The notes beneath the pieces are model-generated. The model had not been told where the DNA came from and did not search any database. It worked only from the letters and a program-made list of their open reading frames with translations. A stretch of DNA of 64,000 bases from Taeniopygia guttata. Taxonomy: Eukaryota; Chordata; Aves; Passeriformes; Estrildidae. Position numbers and translations under genes: made by a program. The stretch is from contig NC_133031.1 in the NCBI RefSeq assembly GCF_048771995.1, forward strand, positions 1,307,001 to 1,371,000, written 5' to 3'. Below, in pieces: positions 26,001-38,026 of the stretch. Each line of letters begins with the position of its first letter. The stretch's first letter is position 1.

Positions 26001-29000
26001 AAGTTCATGAGGAAGGACTTTGCTTAGAAACCATCTGATCTGTTCCACTGAAATATTCTTTGACTTCTGTCCAAAAGAGAAAACTGTTTGGTACATTGCA
26101 TACAAAATTTCAGTAAGAAATGAGAATTTAATGAGGTGTCATGAGACATACAGGGGGTTTTTATACACCATTACATGAAATAGGATTAATAATTTTAAGG
26201 AAATGACCTACAATTATGTAAAAAATGAAAAAACAGGCTTGAGGTGAATTGTTGAAAAAAACACCCTCAACAAAAGTGATTTTTTTGTTTTGTTCAGGAA
26301 GCTGCTACTTAAAGTACAACACTTTGCTTCTAAAATTCAAAATTATGTTAATGCACCCTGCATGTTCACTGTAGCAGTAAATTACAACATTTATTATAAT
26401 TTAGAGTTAAGAAAACAATTTGCTTTTGAGGTATGGTAGCAAAGAGGCAGTGGTAAAGAAAATAATGAGTATGTGCAATTATATATTCCTATAACATAGG
26501 ATAACTTTTAATGCATGTCCATCAGTACAAAGCAAGACTTCCAGGGGGTAAACACTAGAATTTTGAGGCAGATCTATAACTGTTATTTGTGGCACTGTCC
26601 CAGTTTTACCCCCACCAGCAGATAAGCTGCTTCTAACTTTTAACCTAAGTTCTAATTTTTTCATTAACTTTTTACTCTTCTACTGTCTCATGTCCCATAA
26701 CAGTTCTGGCTGTGCACGGCTCATTGTGATCACCTTATGGAGCAAAATTTTGTGATGAAGAAAAATTGCATGAAACTTCTTCTTGTTGTTTCACGTATAT
26801 ATGGAATTGAGGAACTGCAGCTTGAGCTGTGCTGAAGTCACATGTGGGGTGATGGAAGTCTTGTGGAATTCAGGAGGAGCAAATGCAGAGACCAGATGCA
26901 AGTTCAGCAATCCATCAAGACAGATCCAGTGCACCAGCATCTTTGTCAATCACTGTCTCACAGCTCATACTAGTATAAAAATGCTGGCATATTTTTATAG
27001 AATATTTAGCTGACAGTTCTTCCCCTTTCTTCTTTCTCCTCCTAAATGTCTCTCATATTTTTTTATACAAAACTATTTATTACAGAGTTCCACTCTGTGG
27101 AGTTTAATAACTCTTCTACCTTACATCAGCATCTAGAAATATATATTTTTATATGCAGAACCTTGGAGGTGTAAAAAAAGAACTGCAAAACCTAACTCTG
27201 TTCCTTTTCTGACTGGTTAAAAGCAAAGCAGTAGGAGTTAGCTGGCTAAGAGCATTAAGGATTTATTGTTAAGGGTTTCATAAAGAGTTTTTTGGGGTTT
27301 GTTTTCACTTAGAGAAGTCTGTAATTTACCTCTTCAAATCAAAATTCAAAGGGAAATAAATAAAGTTTAAAATATGCTATTAGAAACTAATTCTTAGTAC
27401 CTCTAATTTTGCTGCAGGTGCATCTATAAATGGAATAAAATAGATTCAAAAGAGTGATGTTTAAATGTAAGTAGACTTAGGAGACAGCACGATAAATAGG
27501 CTTGTTGTATGTGTGTCAGGCTGCCTTATGTTTTGTGCTGTGGGAACTGCCTCATCCAACCTCTTTTGTGCTAGAACAGCTTTGGGTTTTTGTGCTGGTT
27601 TGTGTTCTTATTTATATAGATGCCAGTACTTTCCTGTTATCACAGACTTGCTAGTTGGCTTCCAGTTTGGTATTTGAATATCCAAACAGCTGTTGGGATT
27701 TGGGATTACAGATACAGTGTTATGCTAATGCTAAGTATGCATTTTTGCTTTAATTCACTGCTTTTACAAAAAGTATATACTTAATCAGCAAAGTATGGAA
27801 TTTGAGTGTCTCAGCTCCATTTCTTACTAAGAATTGTCACATATTTTACTGCTGTTTAACTTGTTTCCTGGTGATTATTACTGTTCTCATCCTTTACATT
27901 GAGACTGTCCTGGAAAAATGTAATAGGCATATGCTGAACGTGCTTTTCAAACCAAAACCAGCAATTCCAGTTGGTTCCAAGCAGTTTCAGTTGTTTGTTT
28001 GTCCTGTGAGGAATCTGTGTGTGTGGCATGTTTCACACACAGTCAGAAGTTCTTGGATGGCCCTGTGGCTCCTGCATACGCCTTCTCCAGGCTGGGAAGA
28101 ATGCAGAATGGTTGGAACACAAAGATGAAGGTATTCTAAGATTCTACAATTTTAAAGGGTTGTGGTTTGTTGATTTTTAAAGGCAGTTACTTTACTTCTA
28201 AATTGTGCCATTGAATGGAGTTTTATGTAAGCAGGAACTAAAAGCAGCCTGAAAGTGTAGCAGGATGTTTGTGGTATTGCCCTGGGAAAGGTGGAGCTGC
28301 CAGGTGCCCATGTGCACTGCCCTGTGTGGACACACAGCCCTGCACCATGGCCAAGGCCAGCAGGAACGTGCCTGAAGTTGGGAAGTTCTGCAGGGCTCCC
28401 CAAGGTGGGAACTGTCAGACCACACATAGAAAAGTTCAGATAAAACTATCCAGAGCACATCGGTGATTCAAATACCTGACACTGCTTTTTTTGTTTGTTT
28501 TTGCTTATTTGTTTGGTTTTTTGGGGTTTTTTGTTTGGTTGGTTGGTTTTTTTTGTTTTGTTAGACTGACACCAAAAAACACTCTGGGAGAAAACTGTGA
28601 CTAGAAAATGAGCAGATAAGACGTATGCAAAAATAGAATTTGTCTCCAGCGTTAGATACTAATACACAATTACACTTTGATTGGAAGATTTGGTAAATCA
28701 CTGTCAAGTTTCCATATTGAAGGCTATATTGGTAATTAATTTGATAACTGGGATGTATTTCTTGCTCCTTGTTTGCAGTATGTTATCAGTAAGCTTAATA
28801 GTCATTTATTCTCAACCAAGTGAAAATTATTTTCTGGCCATATAAAACAGCAACTTCTTAATTTTTATGATGTTAATCTCTCTTTAATGACTTCTGTGGA
28901 AAGATGTGTTTCATCATCTAGCTGGTAGCCTTAAATAGATTTTCCTTTTTTTCTTTAATCATAATTGAAGGTTTTAACTTCTGGCAAGCTTCCTATATTA

Positions 29001-29068
29001 TGTGAATTTGCTGCAGCAATACATTTACCTTTCCTTCATCTACAATGCAGCAACTCAGCGTGTCCAGT
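23016..29068. other. Intergenic, no gene seen
   Basis: AT-rich sequence. Below about 28.2 kb nothing distinct was recognised; a G/T-rich low-complexity stretch lies at 28488-28561. Open frames are all under about 110 codons and unconvincing. Confidence 0.55.
28488..28561. repeat. T/G low-complexity tract
   Basis: A run built of TTTG, TTTGGTT and GGTTGGTT units with T-runs of 6-8. It is simple sequence rather than a named element. Confidence 0.8.
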
Positions 29069-29530
29069 TGTGGGGGGTTGACATATACTGGACCCCAGGG
29101 GGGTCCCAGAGCTCCTCTGTCACTGCCCTCCTCAGCTGGACAGGGTAAGGAAATGCAGTCAAAGGCTCCTGCTACCATCCTGGGTAAAACAGACTCAGCT
29201 TGGAGCAATTAGCTTAAATCAGAGTAGGAATGAGAAGTAAAATGAAGTCTTAAAATACTTTTTGTTCACCCCACCCTTCTTCCCAGGCTCAGCCTCACCT
29301 CTGAGTTCTCTACCTGCTTCCCCACAGTGGCACAAGGGGATGGGAATGGAGACATGGTCAGTTCTCCTGGTGTTTCTGCTGCTCCTTCCTCCTCAGAGGG
29401 AGGATTCCTCACATTCTTCCCACATCGTGAGTCCCTTCCATGGGATGCAATCCTTCAGGAACAGCCTCCTCCATCATGGATCCCTCCCACGGGGTGCAGT
29501 CCTTACCACTGCCCCAGCTCCAAGAAATCC
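29069..29530 (-). mobile_element. Avian ERV LTR fragment, truncated
   Basis: The left end TGTGGGGGGTTGACATA resembles the terminus of a long avian LTR read in antisense. The blocks CCTCCTCAGCTGGACAGGG (about 29130), GGGTAAAACAGACTC (about 29180), CCTTCCTCCTCAGAGGGAGG (29382 on), and CCCACGGGGTGCAGTCCTT (about 29487) follow in the family's order. The match fades soon after 29515, so the rest of what is usually a longer LTR is missing or too diverged to see. The poly(A) region near 29205-29225 is degraded. No target-site duplication could be assigned. Confidence 0.6.
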
Positions 29531-30763
29531 TGACTCCAAGGCAGGGTTAGATGGAAGAGAGCTGATTTAACATTCCTGTTCAGTCTAGTATTGGTGGTGG
29601 TCTTGTATCAAGACATATCACGGAAATATTTCACTTCTAAAATGCTCTGAACAAGCATGCAGAACTAGCGGAACTGGAACCAGAGAGATCATAAGCATTT
29701 GTGATATTAGAAATTTGTCTAGATAATACTTAAAGTTGTTAATACTGTAAAAGCCTGACCTATGTAAGTTTGGCAGAAAAAGTGCTGAGTGTAACAGTTT
29801 GAGAAAAATACCAGCAATACAAGCAGATGAGATTTCAAAGGTTAGAAATGCATGTGCAGGACAGATATTAGTAAGAAGCTTTAGTTTTTGATGATGAAGA
29901 CAGCTTTCTCAAGCAGTCCTTTTGGCCACCCCAAATTAATTCCTCACCAAAGGATATCCAGAGGCATTTCAGTAAGCAAGGAGAGAATGGTTATAAACTT
30001 GTGGAAACCACTGTGGTGCAGTGTGGCTGGGGACTGAGAACTATAGAGCTTGGTCACTGCAGTACACCTTCTTATTCATAGTGTGAGTTACTAGGAACAA
30101 CAATGGAAAGCCAGGCTGTTGTACTTGATACACATAATGTAAATGGATGTGAAATTGAAATGGTTATTACTTACATGCTATAGTTGGATTAAACCACATT
30201 GTGGTGCTTTGCAAACTGCTACACCCAGAATTTTGCAGTGCTCTCCTTAGTGAGGACTGTGCCATATGACTGTATAGCCTATAAAAAACCCCAAATAGCT
30301 CAGAATAAGAGCAGATCATGTAGAGTTCTTTAGATCCTAGCTGATGTATTTTTCTTTCTCTTTTTCTAGAAAAAGTTACTGGATAGAAATTTCTCAGTAT
30401 TCCATGACAATACAAGAGCTCATCATACGAAAAAGTGTGTCCCTCAAAGAGCCACCAATAAACAAACTCTTAACAGCCAAAGGCTTCGTCAGATAATCCA
30501 GTGAGCCATGTCCTCTACCTGTAAAAATGGGCTGGCTCTACTGAAGTTGCTGTGGTTTACCTCAGAATCTGACTGTGCCTCAGCTCTCCCTGGTCTGTAA
30601 GAGAAGGGGAGTTGCCCTTCAGGGACCTGGTGCTTCCCCACTTAGAGTAAACAGAAGCTCCTCCACTTCCCCTACAGACACAAGAAGTGTTTCTCAGTTG
30701 TTTCAAATCAAGCTTCTGAACAATAGAAATGAATATTGAAACAAAACTAAAACATGCCAACAC

Positions 30764-30815
30764 TATTTAATGTAGCTTTTTTATTATTTAATGTAGCTTT
30801 TTTATTATTTAATGT
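30764..30815. repeat. Tandem repeat, 21-bp unit, about 2.5 copies
   Basis: The unit TATTTAATGTAGCTTTTTTAT occurs at 30764-30784 and 30785-30805, and its first ten bases again at 30806-30815. The two full copies are identical, so the duplication is recent or homogenised. Confidence 0.92.
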
Positions 30816-32683
30816 GACATTTTGAAGGCAGATCGGCTATTTGTCTGTATATTACAAAACCTGCAGCTCCTGAGATCCCACTATGGGGAGCAGCTAATGT
30901 GGACCACCTGAGGAAGGACCAGCAGCCTCCCTGCCCCAAAACCTGGTGTGGCCTTATCATCCCTCTCACCTGTGTCTGAGTAGCAAATGAAATCCACCTG
31001 TGGAACATGCACAGCCCACCCAGCCACAGCTGGCAGTGTTTCAGTGGGCTGAGAACAAAGGAGGAGCAAAGCACAAGTGAGAACACTGCTTCCAAGTTCT
31101 GCTTGGCTGCCTGTAGCAGTCACTCAGAGTGAGGGAGAGGAAGGAGTACTTACCTCTACTTACCTGTTGTAGGTATAGGTGTTCTGGACTGGGACCTGCT
31201 GGAAGAGCAGCTGCAAGCCTTGGGAGAACAAGGTAAGATAACCAGAAATAAAATGCAAACAGATGGGCACAGAGGCATGAAGTAGCACAACACTTCTTTG
31301 AATTTTGGTGAAGGCATGTTGGAAGGTTCTAGTGTTTCTTTACAGGTACAGGATTATCCAGGATCAAAATGAACCTGCAGTAGTAGAACCAGTTTTGTTA
31401 CTGCAACTATTTACAGTGAGGGGAATTTTGCTGATCCTGCTGGGGCAGGTACATACTATGCCTCATTGCAAATCTGGTCCAACTAGCACAAGCTTCTAGC
31501 TTTGGTACCTGTTGGTACCTGGCAGAGAGTGACAGAAGCCTGCTGTCTCCTAGGGTAAGCTCATGGTGAGTTAGGGTGTGGAAAGGCCTCATTCCTGCTG
31601 CACTGAGCACATACACCCTGCAGCAGGGAGTTGGGGATGTGGTGTGTCTGTTCAGGACACTTGGATTGTGAAGAAAATGTGTATGGCCATGGTTATGTAT
31701 GGGTGATGTTGTTCTGTCCTCTCTAGCTGGGACTGTTAATCCTATTTGCCTCTTGAAGGACTTTGCCCTCTAAGTGCTTCTAACGTCAGTGCAGCACCAG
31801 TCAGCTCTGTCTGCAAAAAAGGTCCCCCTCAAGCTGCCTTATTCTTGCTCCCTGAAAGCCACATCCTACAGAGAAAGGTGAGAACTGATTGGAAATTTGA
31901 GTAGAGAAGAATAGGTAAAACTATGAAAGCAGGTTCCTGCATTAGTGATTAGACTTTGCAAAATGTTTGTCTTGACATAGTAAGTCAGAGTTGTATCAGA
32001 GCAATGCTACAATCAGAAGCATATTTTGACTTTTAAGAAATTATTTCTGCTGTGAAAGCTGCTCTCTGTATTTATATACCCATTCCCCACATATTTTCAA
32101 AGTTGGAATTTTCTAATACTTTCTTCATCTTTTTGATGTTCTATATAGGCAGTTTCAAATTTTTATGATTATAGAACTGCCAGTTAGAGATCCAATGCTA
32201 ACTGAAATTATCTTAATTATGGGCATAATACAGGTCAAAGCAATTTTTATATAGGTTACCTCAGTAAAAGTGCCTCTTGCACTTTAAAAATAAATGGATG
32301 TTCCACAAATGCTCCTTGTCACTGTCAGTATTGAGGTGTATCAGCCATATCAGCCAGGTAGGGCAAAGCAAATGCTTTTGGAGACACAGTTTTATCATAG
32401 TTTATATGGCCTTGTGGCCACATGACAACTGCTAAAATTTCAAGGCTCATAATTAATAATGCTGGCACTGAAAGAGGGAAAGAAGTCATCAGGAGAGGTA
32501 ATATTTTCCTGCATTGAAACCAAGTAAGGTTGGTGAGCAGAGAAACTACTTCAGGAGAGTCATTAAAAAAAAACAGGCAACATGGAAATGCTTTCATATT
32601 TTTCTCAATAAAAATAAAATGTGGAGATGACAGCTGAAAATTGAAGCATTATAGTAAAGAAAATGTCTTGGCCTGGAATAACT

Positions 32684-32700
32684 GGGGGGGGGGGGGGGGG
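32684..32700. repeat. G17 homopolymer
   Basis: An uninterrupted run of 17 G residues followed by TGG. Such runs are unstable, form G-quadruplexes and are prone to length error in sequencing. Confidence 0.9.
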
Positions 32701-35700
32701 TGGAAGGGAGAATGGGTTTAAAAGTCTTAAAAGCTTAAAATCAGTAAGTTTATGTTTTATACAAAGTGTTTTCATTGTCTCAGTTGCTACTGAGGGATTA
32801 TATCAAGACTTCTTGCAAAAAGATAAAGTGTTGTTTAATTTTATTTTGGAGAAACCCTCAGCCTCTTTTTTCATCATCTGTTAAGAGATGTATTAAAGAA
32901 TTTACTGGTTTATGTAAATTTCAGAGGCAACAGGACATCATAATTTTATAGCTTCTTAATAATGCATGTGGATGTCTTATTGTTGAGTAAAAGATTATTG
33001 GGTTTTTTTTGTTTTTTTTTTTAAGAAACATTTGTTTCATTAGCAGTGTGCCTTCACAGGCATTGTATCCATCCAACTCTATTTTATGCTAGAATTTCTA
33101 AAATACTGGTCATTGCTAGAACATGCTAGATTTTCAGATATATTTTATTCTTCAGTGTAGCATAAGTTGCCTTCAGCTACTTCAATAGTTAGGGTCAAGC
33201 ATATTAATATTAAAAGCAGGATAGCAGTTGTCCCAGTGTGCTGCTTCATGCTCCTTTCCTTGGTACTGGGCAGGACTGCTGGGAAGTATTTAGCTGGAGT
33301 GCTGACTGCCCTTCCCTGGCCAGTCTTTTGATGAAAGACAGTAAAAGAAGCTTTCTCCCTGACAGGAAAAAGTATTCAGCTGGTGAATAAGTACCACCTG
33401 CCACACTTCTACCAAATTACTAATTAATTGCTCCTCCCCCCAATAATTAATGCAAAATGGCAGGCCAGAATCAGAAGGATTCTATTAGTGCCTAAATTAC
33501 ATCTAACAGAGAAAATATCTGGTATATTTGAACAGCCTTTACTGTACCTACCACTCTGTCATTTCAGTTTTATTCCCAGTCTTTCCTGTTCTTATCCATT
33601 TCCTTAGGTATTCCTAAAATCTGTTAGTCTGAAGCTAAACTTTGAAAACTTGAAAGTGTTCATGGTGCATTTGGTTTATTTCATAGCTTTAGCCACATGG
33701 CAATTTTCATTTTCACTTACAGTGCTGGAGACAAGCAAATGATCATTTGAGTGAGCAAATGTTTTCAGTTATTTTTGGCCTGTAGGAATCTGGGACTTCC
33801 TCATGGGTCCTGAAATCAGGGAAATGTTTAGATATTGGCCTGTCACTATGGTTCCTGCCAAGAAGTCATGAGAAAGTTGAGTTGTAGTAGCTGCAATGAT
33901 GAGCAGAGACAGTTGAGAAAAGCAGGAAATGTTGGAGTGAATTGTTCATTTTCACTCACCAATACTTCTCTCTTAATTATAGACTACAATAATTGTATCT
34001 GCTGGGGTCATGTTATCATGGTGTTTTATTGCTTAACAACAAACAAATCACTGGAATTATAAATGGAAGGCAATGAATAGCCTCCTCTTGGAAAGTGTAA
34101 GGCTGGTTGTTAATCATGGTATGAACTTAAGGAGGGAATAGACTGCAGGGGAGTAGGTTATTTCTGCGGGTACACAGCCCACTTTGAAACCTATTTTTCC
34201 TGCTCCCCATTAACAATAATTGTTAAAATTACATTTTTGTATAATGTAATTAATGTATTTGGCTTGTAAGTGATGTGGGTGGGCAGGGCTCATTTTTTCT
34301 GAGTAAGCAGTGAAGTGATTTGCAGCCATTTGAATGGTATACACGAGTAAGAAGAAATAGCTCATGTATTTGCAAGGCCACTAGCAGGCATGTGAAACTT
34401 ATTTTAGCATCAGCTACTTCTGAATTCATCAGTTATTTATTGGGAAATTATATACGAGAGCATTTCAAATGGAAATACAATGCCAATCTTTATTGAATTT
34501 TTTTAAATCTCTGCTTTCAGTTATGGGATGTGTTACCCTGCAGAATTGGAGAATTTACTGTAATCAAAACAGATATTTTAAACTTGGCTAGGAACAGTAT
34601 CATTGACTGATGTGTATTAGTAAGAAAACCACTTAGTGCATAGGCATAACTCTGACATTAGGAATTCCAGGAACTTGCCCTTATAGGAAGCCTTTTTCCA
34701 CATCATCTACTCGGTCTCTGTGATGCTCTTATGGACAGTGGCTGACATAGATGAGAGTTTTACCTTTAACAGTTTTCTGATCAGTACTTGAGCAGCTGGC
34801 TAGTATGCTCGTCTCATTTGTGCTACAAAACTGCACCAAAAATTCAGTGCATTTCATTATTTTGCATGGAGGGGGTCAAAACTTCTCCCAGTAAATGACA
34901 AAACACTGAATTACTTGCATACTTACTTTGGTCTATATTCCTCTTTAAATCAAAGCTCCCAAATATGCGAAGGGATGCAGATATGCAGCTTGATCAAATA
35001 CATGATTAACAACTGTCTTATAATTAGAAAAATGGTTGACTTCTATGATAAGCAGCCCAGGTTTATTTGTATTTCATTGGTCAGAAAGCACTCCACAAAC
35101 CAAAATTAAGAGTAATGGGTCAGAAGTTAATTAAAAATACATTGACTAATCAGGGCTTCTGATGAAGGAAGGGTCGCTCCCAAGGGCTGTGAAAGCAATT
35201 GCTGTGCTGGGGTTGTAGCCCGTGGGCAGGGGCTGGTGTGCATCCCTGACACAGTAGGGCCTCCTCCCCTCGGAGTCCTGAACTGAATTGCGTGTTCCTG
35301 CCTTTGCTTCCTGAGTGAAGTAGGTGAGGGCCATAAACTGAGAGCACTTGGCGGGGGGTTGGTGCTGATGCATGAAACCAAGAGAAGGGAGGAAACTGGG
35401 ATCAGGTGTTTGTGCCCTTGTCACAGAAGGAGGAGGTAGATCCAGTGAAGATGGTGACAGCCAGTTTCAGCTCAAAGAGGTGGCCAGGGTCTCCTATGCA
35501 GCAAGTCAGTGGGCAGTGGAACCCCCATTAAAGAAGTTGTGGATGCTACAGTTGGGATAAATTAAAGGAATTGGTTAATGGAAGAGATGGCTGTGAAGGG
35601 ATGCTAAATTTACAAGCATGACATGACATCCCTAGGCCAAAAAAATACTTGACAGAACAGTTTTACCTTAGAAGTGCTTATTGGCGCTCTTGGAAGCAGG

Positions 35701-36440
35701 ATGACCTTCATCTGATAGAGTATTACTTTTCTGATGGTAAAGTTCTATTCTGATTTTGCAGCTTGTAGTGTCAGAGGAGTTTGAGTCACTTCTGTAGCCC
35801 AGCTTATGTAAGATTTATTACAAAAGCAATTTACTTATGGGCCGCAGGGCTTGAAATACCAGTACAAAAAGGAGGGAATTAACTATTATGTTTTGTTTTA
35901 AACAGACATGTTGTGATCTTGCTTATTTTCTAACTGTGATTTCTTGGCATCTTGCAGCCTTACTCACTCAACTGACCTGTTAAAATACACACTGAATTTC
36001 TGTTGAACTGTAGGAACTTGGAATATCTTGACAGAACTCACAGTATTTTTACACAGCTAAGTGGAAATCAGAAATCTACTTTTGTACTGAAAAAGTTGTT
36101 CTGAATTGCAGAACTATATTAAGCCTTTTCTGCGAAGGTCAAGCTGCATTCGTGACCTTAACATTCTTCACAGGAATATGCTTCAGAATCTGTAGATTTT
36201 TGTAGGCATTGCTTTCACTGCTTTATTTCTGTTCCCTTGGCCCCTTTTTAAGAGAGTAAAATAATCAATTTATGAGACCAGCAAGTCACTTGTAGGTGCT
36301 CTGATATCCATATCCACCAGGTCTGAGTTTGGTTTGTGTCTTACAAACAATTTGCTTTAGAAGTTGGAAGGCTTTGGTGGTCTGTACCTATTTGGTTTAG
36401 AGGGCGACCATTCAGGTCAGGGCCTTTGTCCTTGGTACCT

Positions 36441-37038
36441 TGTGGAGTTGTGTTTTTATACTTTATTGTATTTTCATTGTATTTCCATTTCCAAATGGTT
36501 TATCCCTTTGTACCCCCCTTATGCCCCTTTTGTTTGTCCCCAGTTTTCCTGCCTCTCCTCATGTGTCCATCACCCCAAAAGTGCAGAGTCCCCCATCTCC
36601 TCCCAGGTGCCTTGTCCGTCACTCAGCGCCCCTTCCCCTACATCTGGAAGCTTCCATCATGGGTGCCGGGTGATTGGATGAGGGCTGGGGCCCCTCCTCC
36701 GTTTCTCCCTCCTTGGATACCTCGTCTGTCAGTTTATACAAGAGCCACTCCCTACTGTTTCCCTATTGGACAGTCAGTTCCCCTCCCTCTCGGTATTTAA
36801 ACTGCGGTTTGCACTTCTCCGCTGCTCCTGTTAGCTGGTTTCATTGGAGTGCTGTTGGACTCCTTGGAGCCCCAGTAAATCTTTGGACTTTAACCCCTAA
36901 CAGGAGACTCTCCTTCCTTTGCCAGCGGAGTCTGCTGCACCTCGGGACCCACGAAGGCACTCCCTAAAGCCCACCTGGGCCCAGCGGGAGTGCTTCTTGC
37001 TGCCCTGCTCACCCCTTGGAGAGCTAGCCGGGGCTGAG
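36441..37038 (+). mobile_element. Plus-strand ERV LTR with intact-looking promoter, ending against a second LTR
   Basis: The segment has LTR architecture on the plus strand. ATTGG (inverted CCAAT) motifs lie near 36672 and 36764. A TATTTAAA box follows at 36794-36801, and an AGTAAA poly(A)-like signal at about 36873-36878. A GC-rich U5-like stretch then runs to 37038, where the minus-strand LTR begins. The left end is placed at TGTGGAGTTGTG (36441), but only from the TG and the shape of the U3, so it is uncertain. The overlapping open frames at 36336-36967 are low-complexity and proline/serine rich, not proteins I recognise. Confidence 0.55.
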
Positions 37039-38020
37039 TGTCATGATCCGCTTATAGCGGGTGTCGTGATGGTTCGTTAGCCGATCCCAAAGTGCAAAAG
37101 ACAAACAGCAGGGGACTATCAGTTTAATCACAACAGATGCACCTTTATTAAGGGCCAAAAAACAATAAATGTGATAGTGGGGTCAGAAAAGAAATAAAAA
37201 GGAGAGAGAGAAGGGGGGATGGGAATAGCTACCAACACAGGCGAGGTCCTCAGTGGTCCGGACGATGGGGATCCGTCTTGTTGTGTTGGGGAGAGTCTCC
37301 GAAGTCCTACCTAACCCAGGGGTCCAGTTATAGTCCACAGAAGGAAAGGGGGGAACATGCAGAACAATGAGAGTCTATTGAAATTGCTATGGGGGGAACA
37401 GGTGTATCTACAGAAAATCATCCAGGCTGAACAAACACAATGATGAATAAGTCCATTGAAGTTACTGGAGAAGAACAGGTCATGTCATTTCCCCCCACCA
37501 CCACTCTCTGTGGTAGGGGTCTCAGTCTCAGTCCTTGGGGAGAGGGTTCTTGATCTCCGTCTGTCACGGTGGTAAGGAGGCAGATGAGGGGTCTTCAGTG
37601 AGAGACCACCAGGGTCACCCCAACAGTTCAGTCAGCTTAAAGGTGGAGACTGAAGCAGGAATTGCAGAAGGCTGCTCTGTGCTGGGTCCACGCTGGGTCT
37701 TCGCCAAGTCCTTGCCAAGTTCTTGCCGGGCCTCGTTGGGAACAGAACGTAACGGTGCAGCGGCTGCACCTGCACTGTTGCCTTCTCCAAGCCGGAACTG
37801 CAGTGGGGGAAGGGAGTTCCTTCTCATGGCAATTGGCAGGCAAATGAGTGAGGGTCTTCAGATTGCCTCTTACACTGAGTGAACTTGGGATCAGCATTTG
37901 GGGCAAGCATGCGGCAGTACCTGAGCAGAGCATGTCCTGCTCTCACAGTGGGGTTGTTCAGGAACCTCACTCTGGGGTAAGGGAGTGCTTCCAGGTTAAT
38001 GAAATCCTTCTCCCAGCACA
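37039..38020 (-). mobile_element. Minus-strand ERV LTR, about 0.98 kb, probably inserted in the preceding LTR
   Basis: Read on the minus strand the element starts TGTGCTGGGAG at 38020 and ends GATCATGACA at 37039. It has a CTATAA TATA-like box at 37333-37328 and AATAAA at 37149-37144, about 180 bp apart, a normal U3/R arrangement. Exact 6-bp repeats GCTGAG flank these limits (37033-37038 and 38021-38026), consistent with a class II target-site duplication. A perfect short hairpin, CCGCTTATAGCGG, lies next to the inner end at 37048-37060. The right limit is the weaker one: a competing 6-bp repeat, GTACCT, occurs at 36435-36440 and 37917-37922, and a protein-like open frame crosses 38020. Confidence 0.6.
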
Positions 38021-38026
38021 GCTGAG

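Larger units (their letters stand above)
29531..36434. other. Intergenic, no gene seen
   Basis: Mostly AT-rich. It holds a 21-bp tandem repeat at 30764-30815 and a G17 tract at 32684-32700. The segment 35150-35420 is GC-richer but contains no recognisable protein or repeat. Confidence 0.55.
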
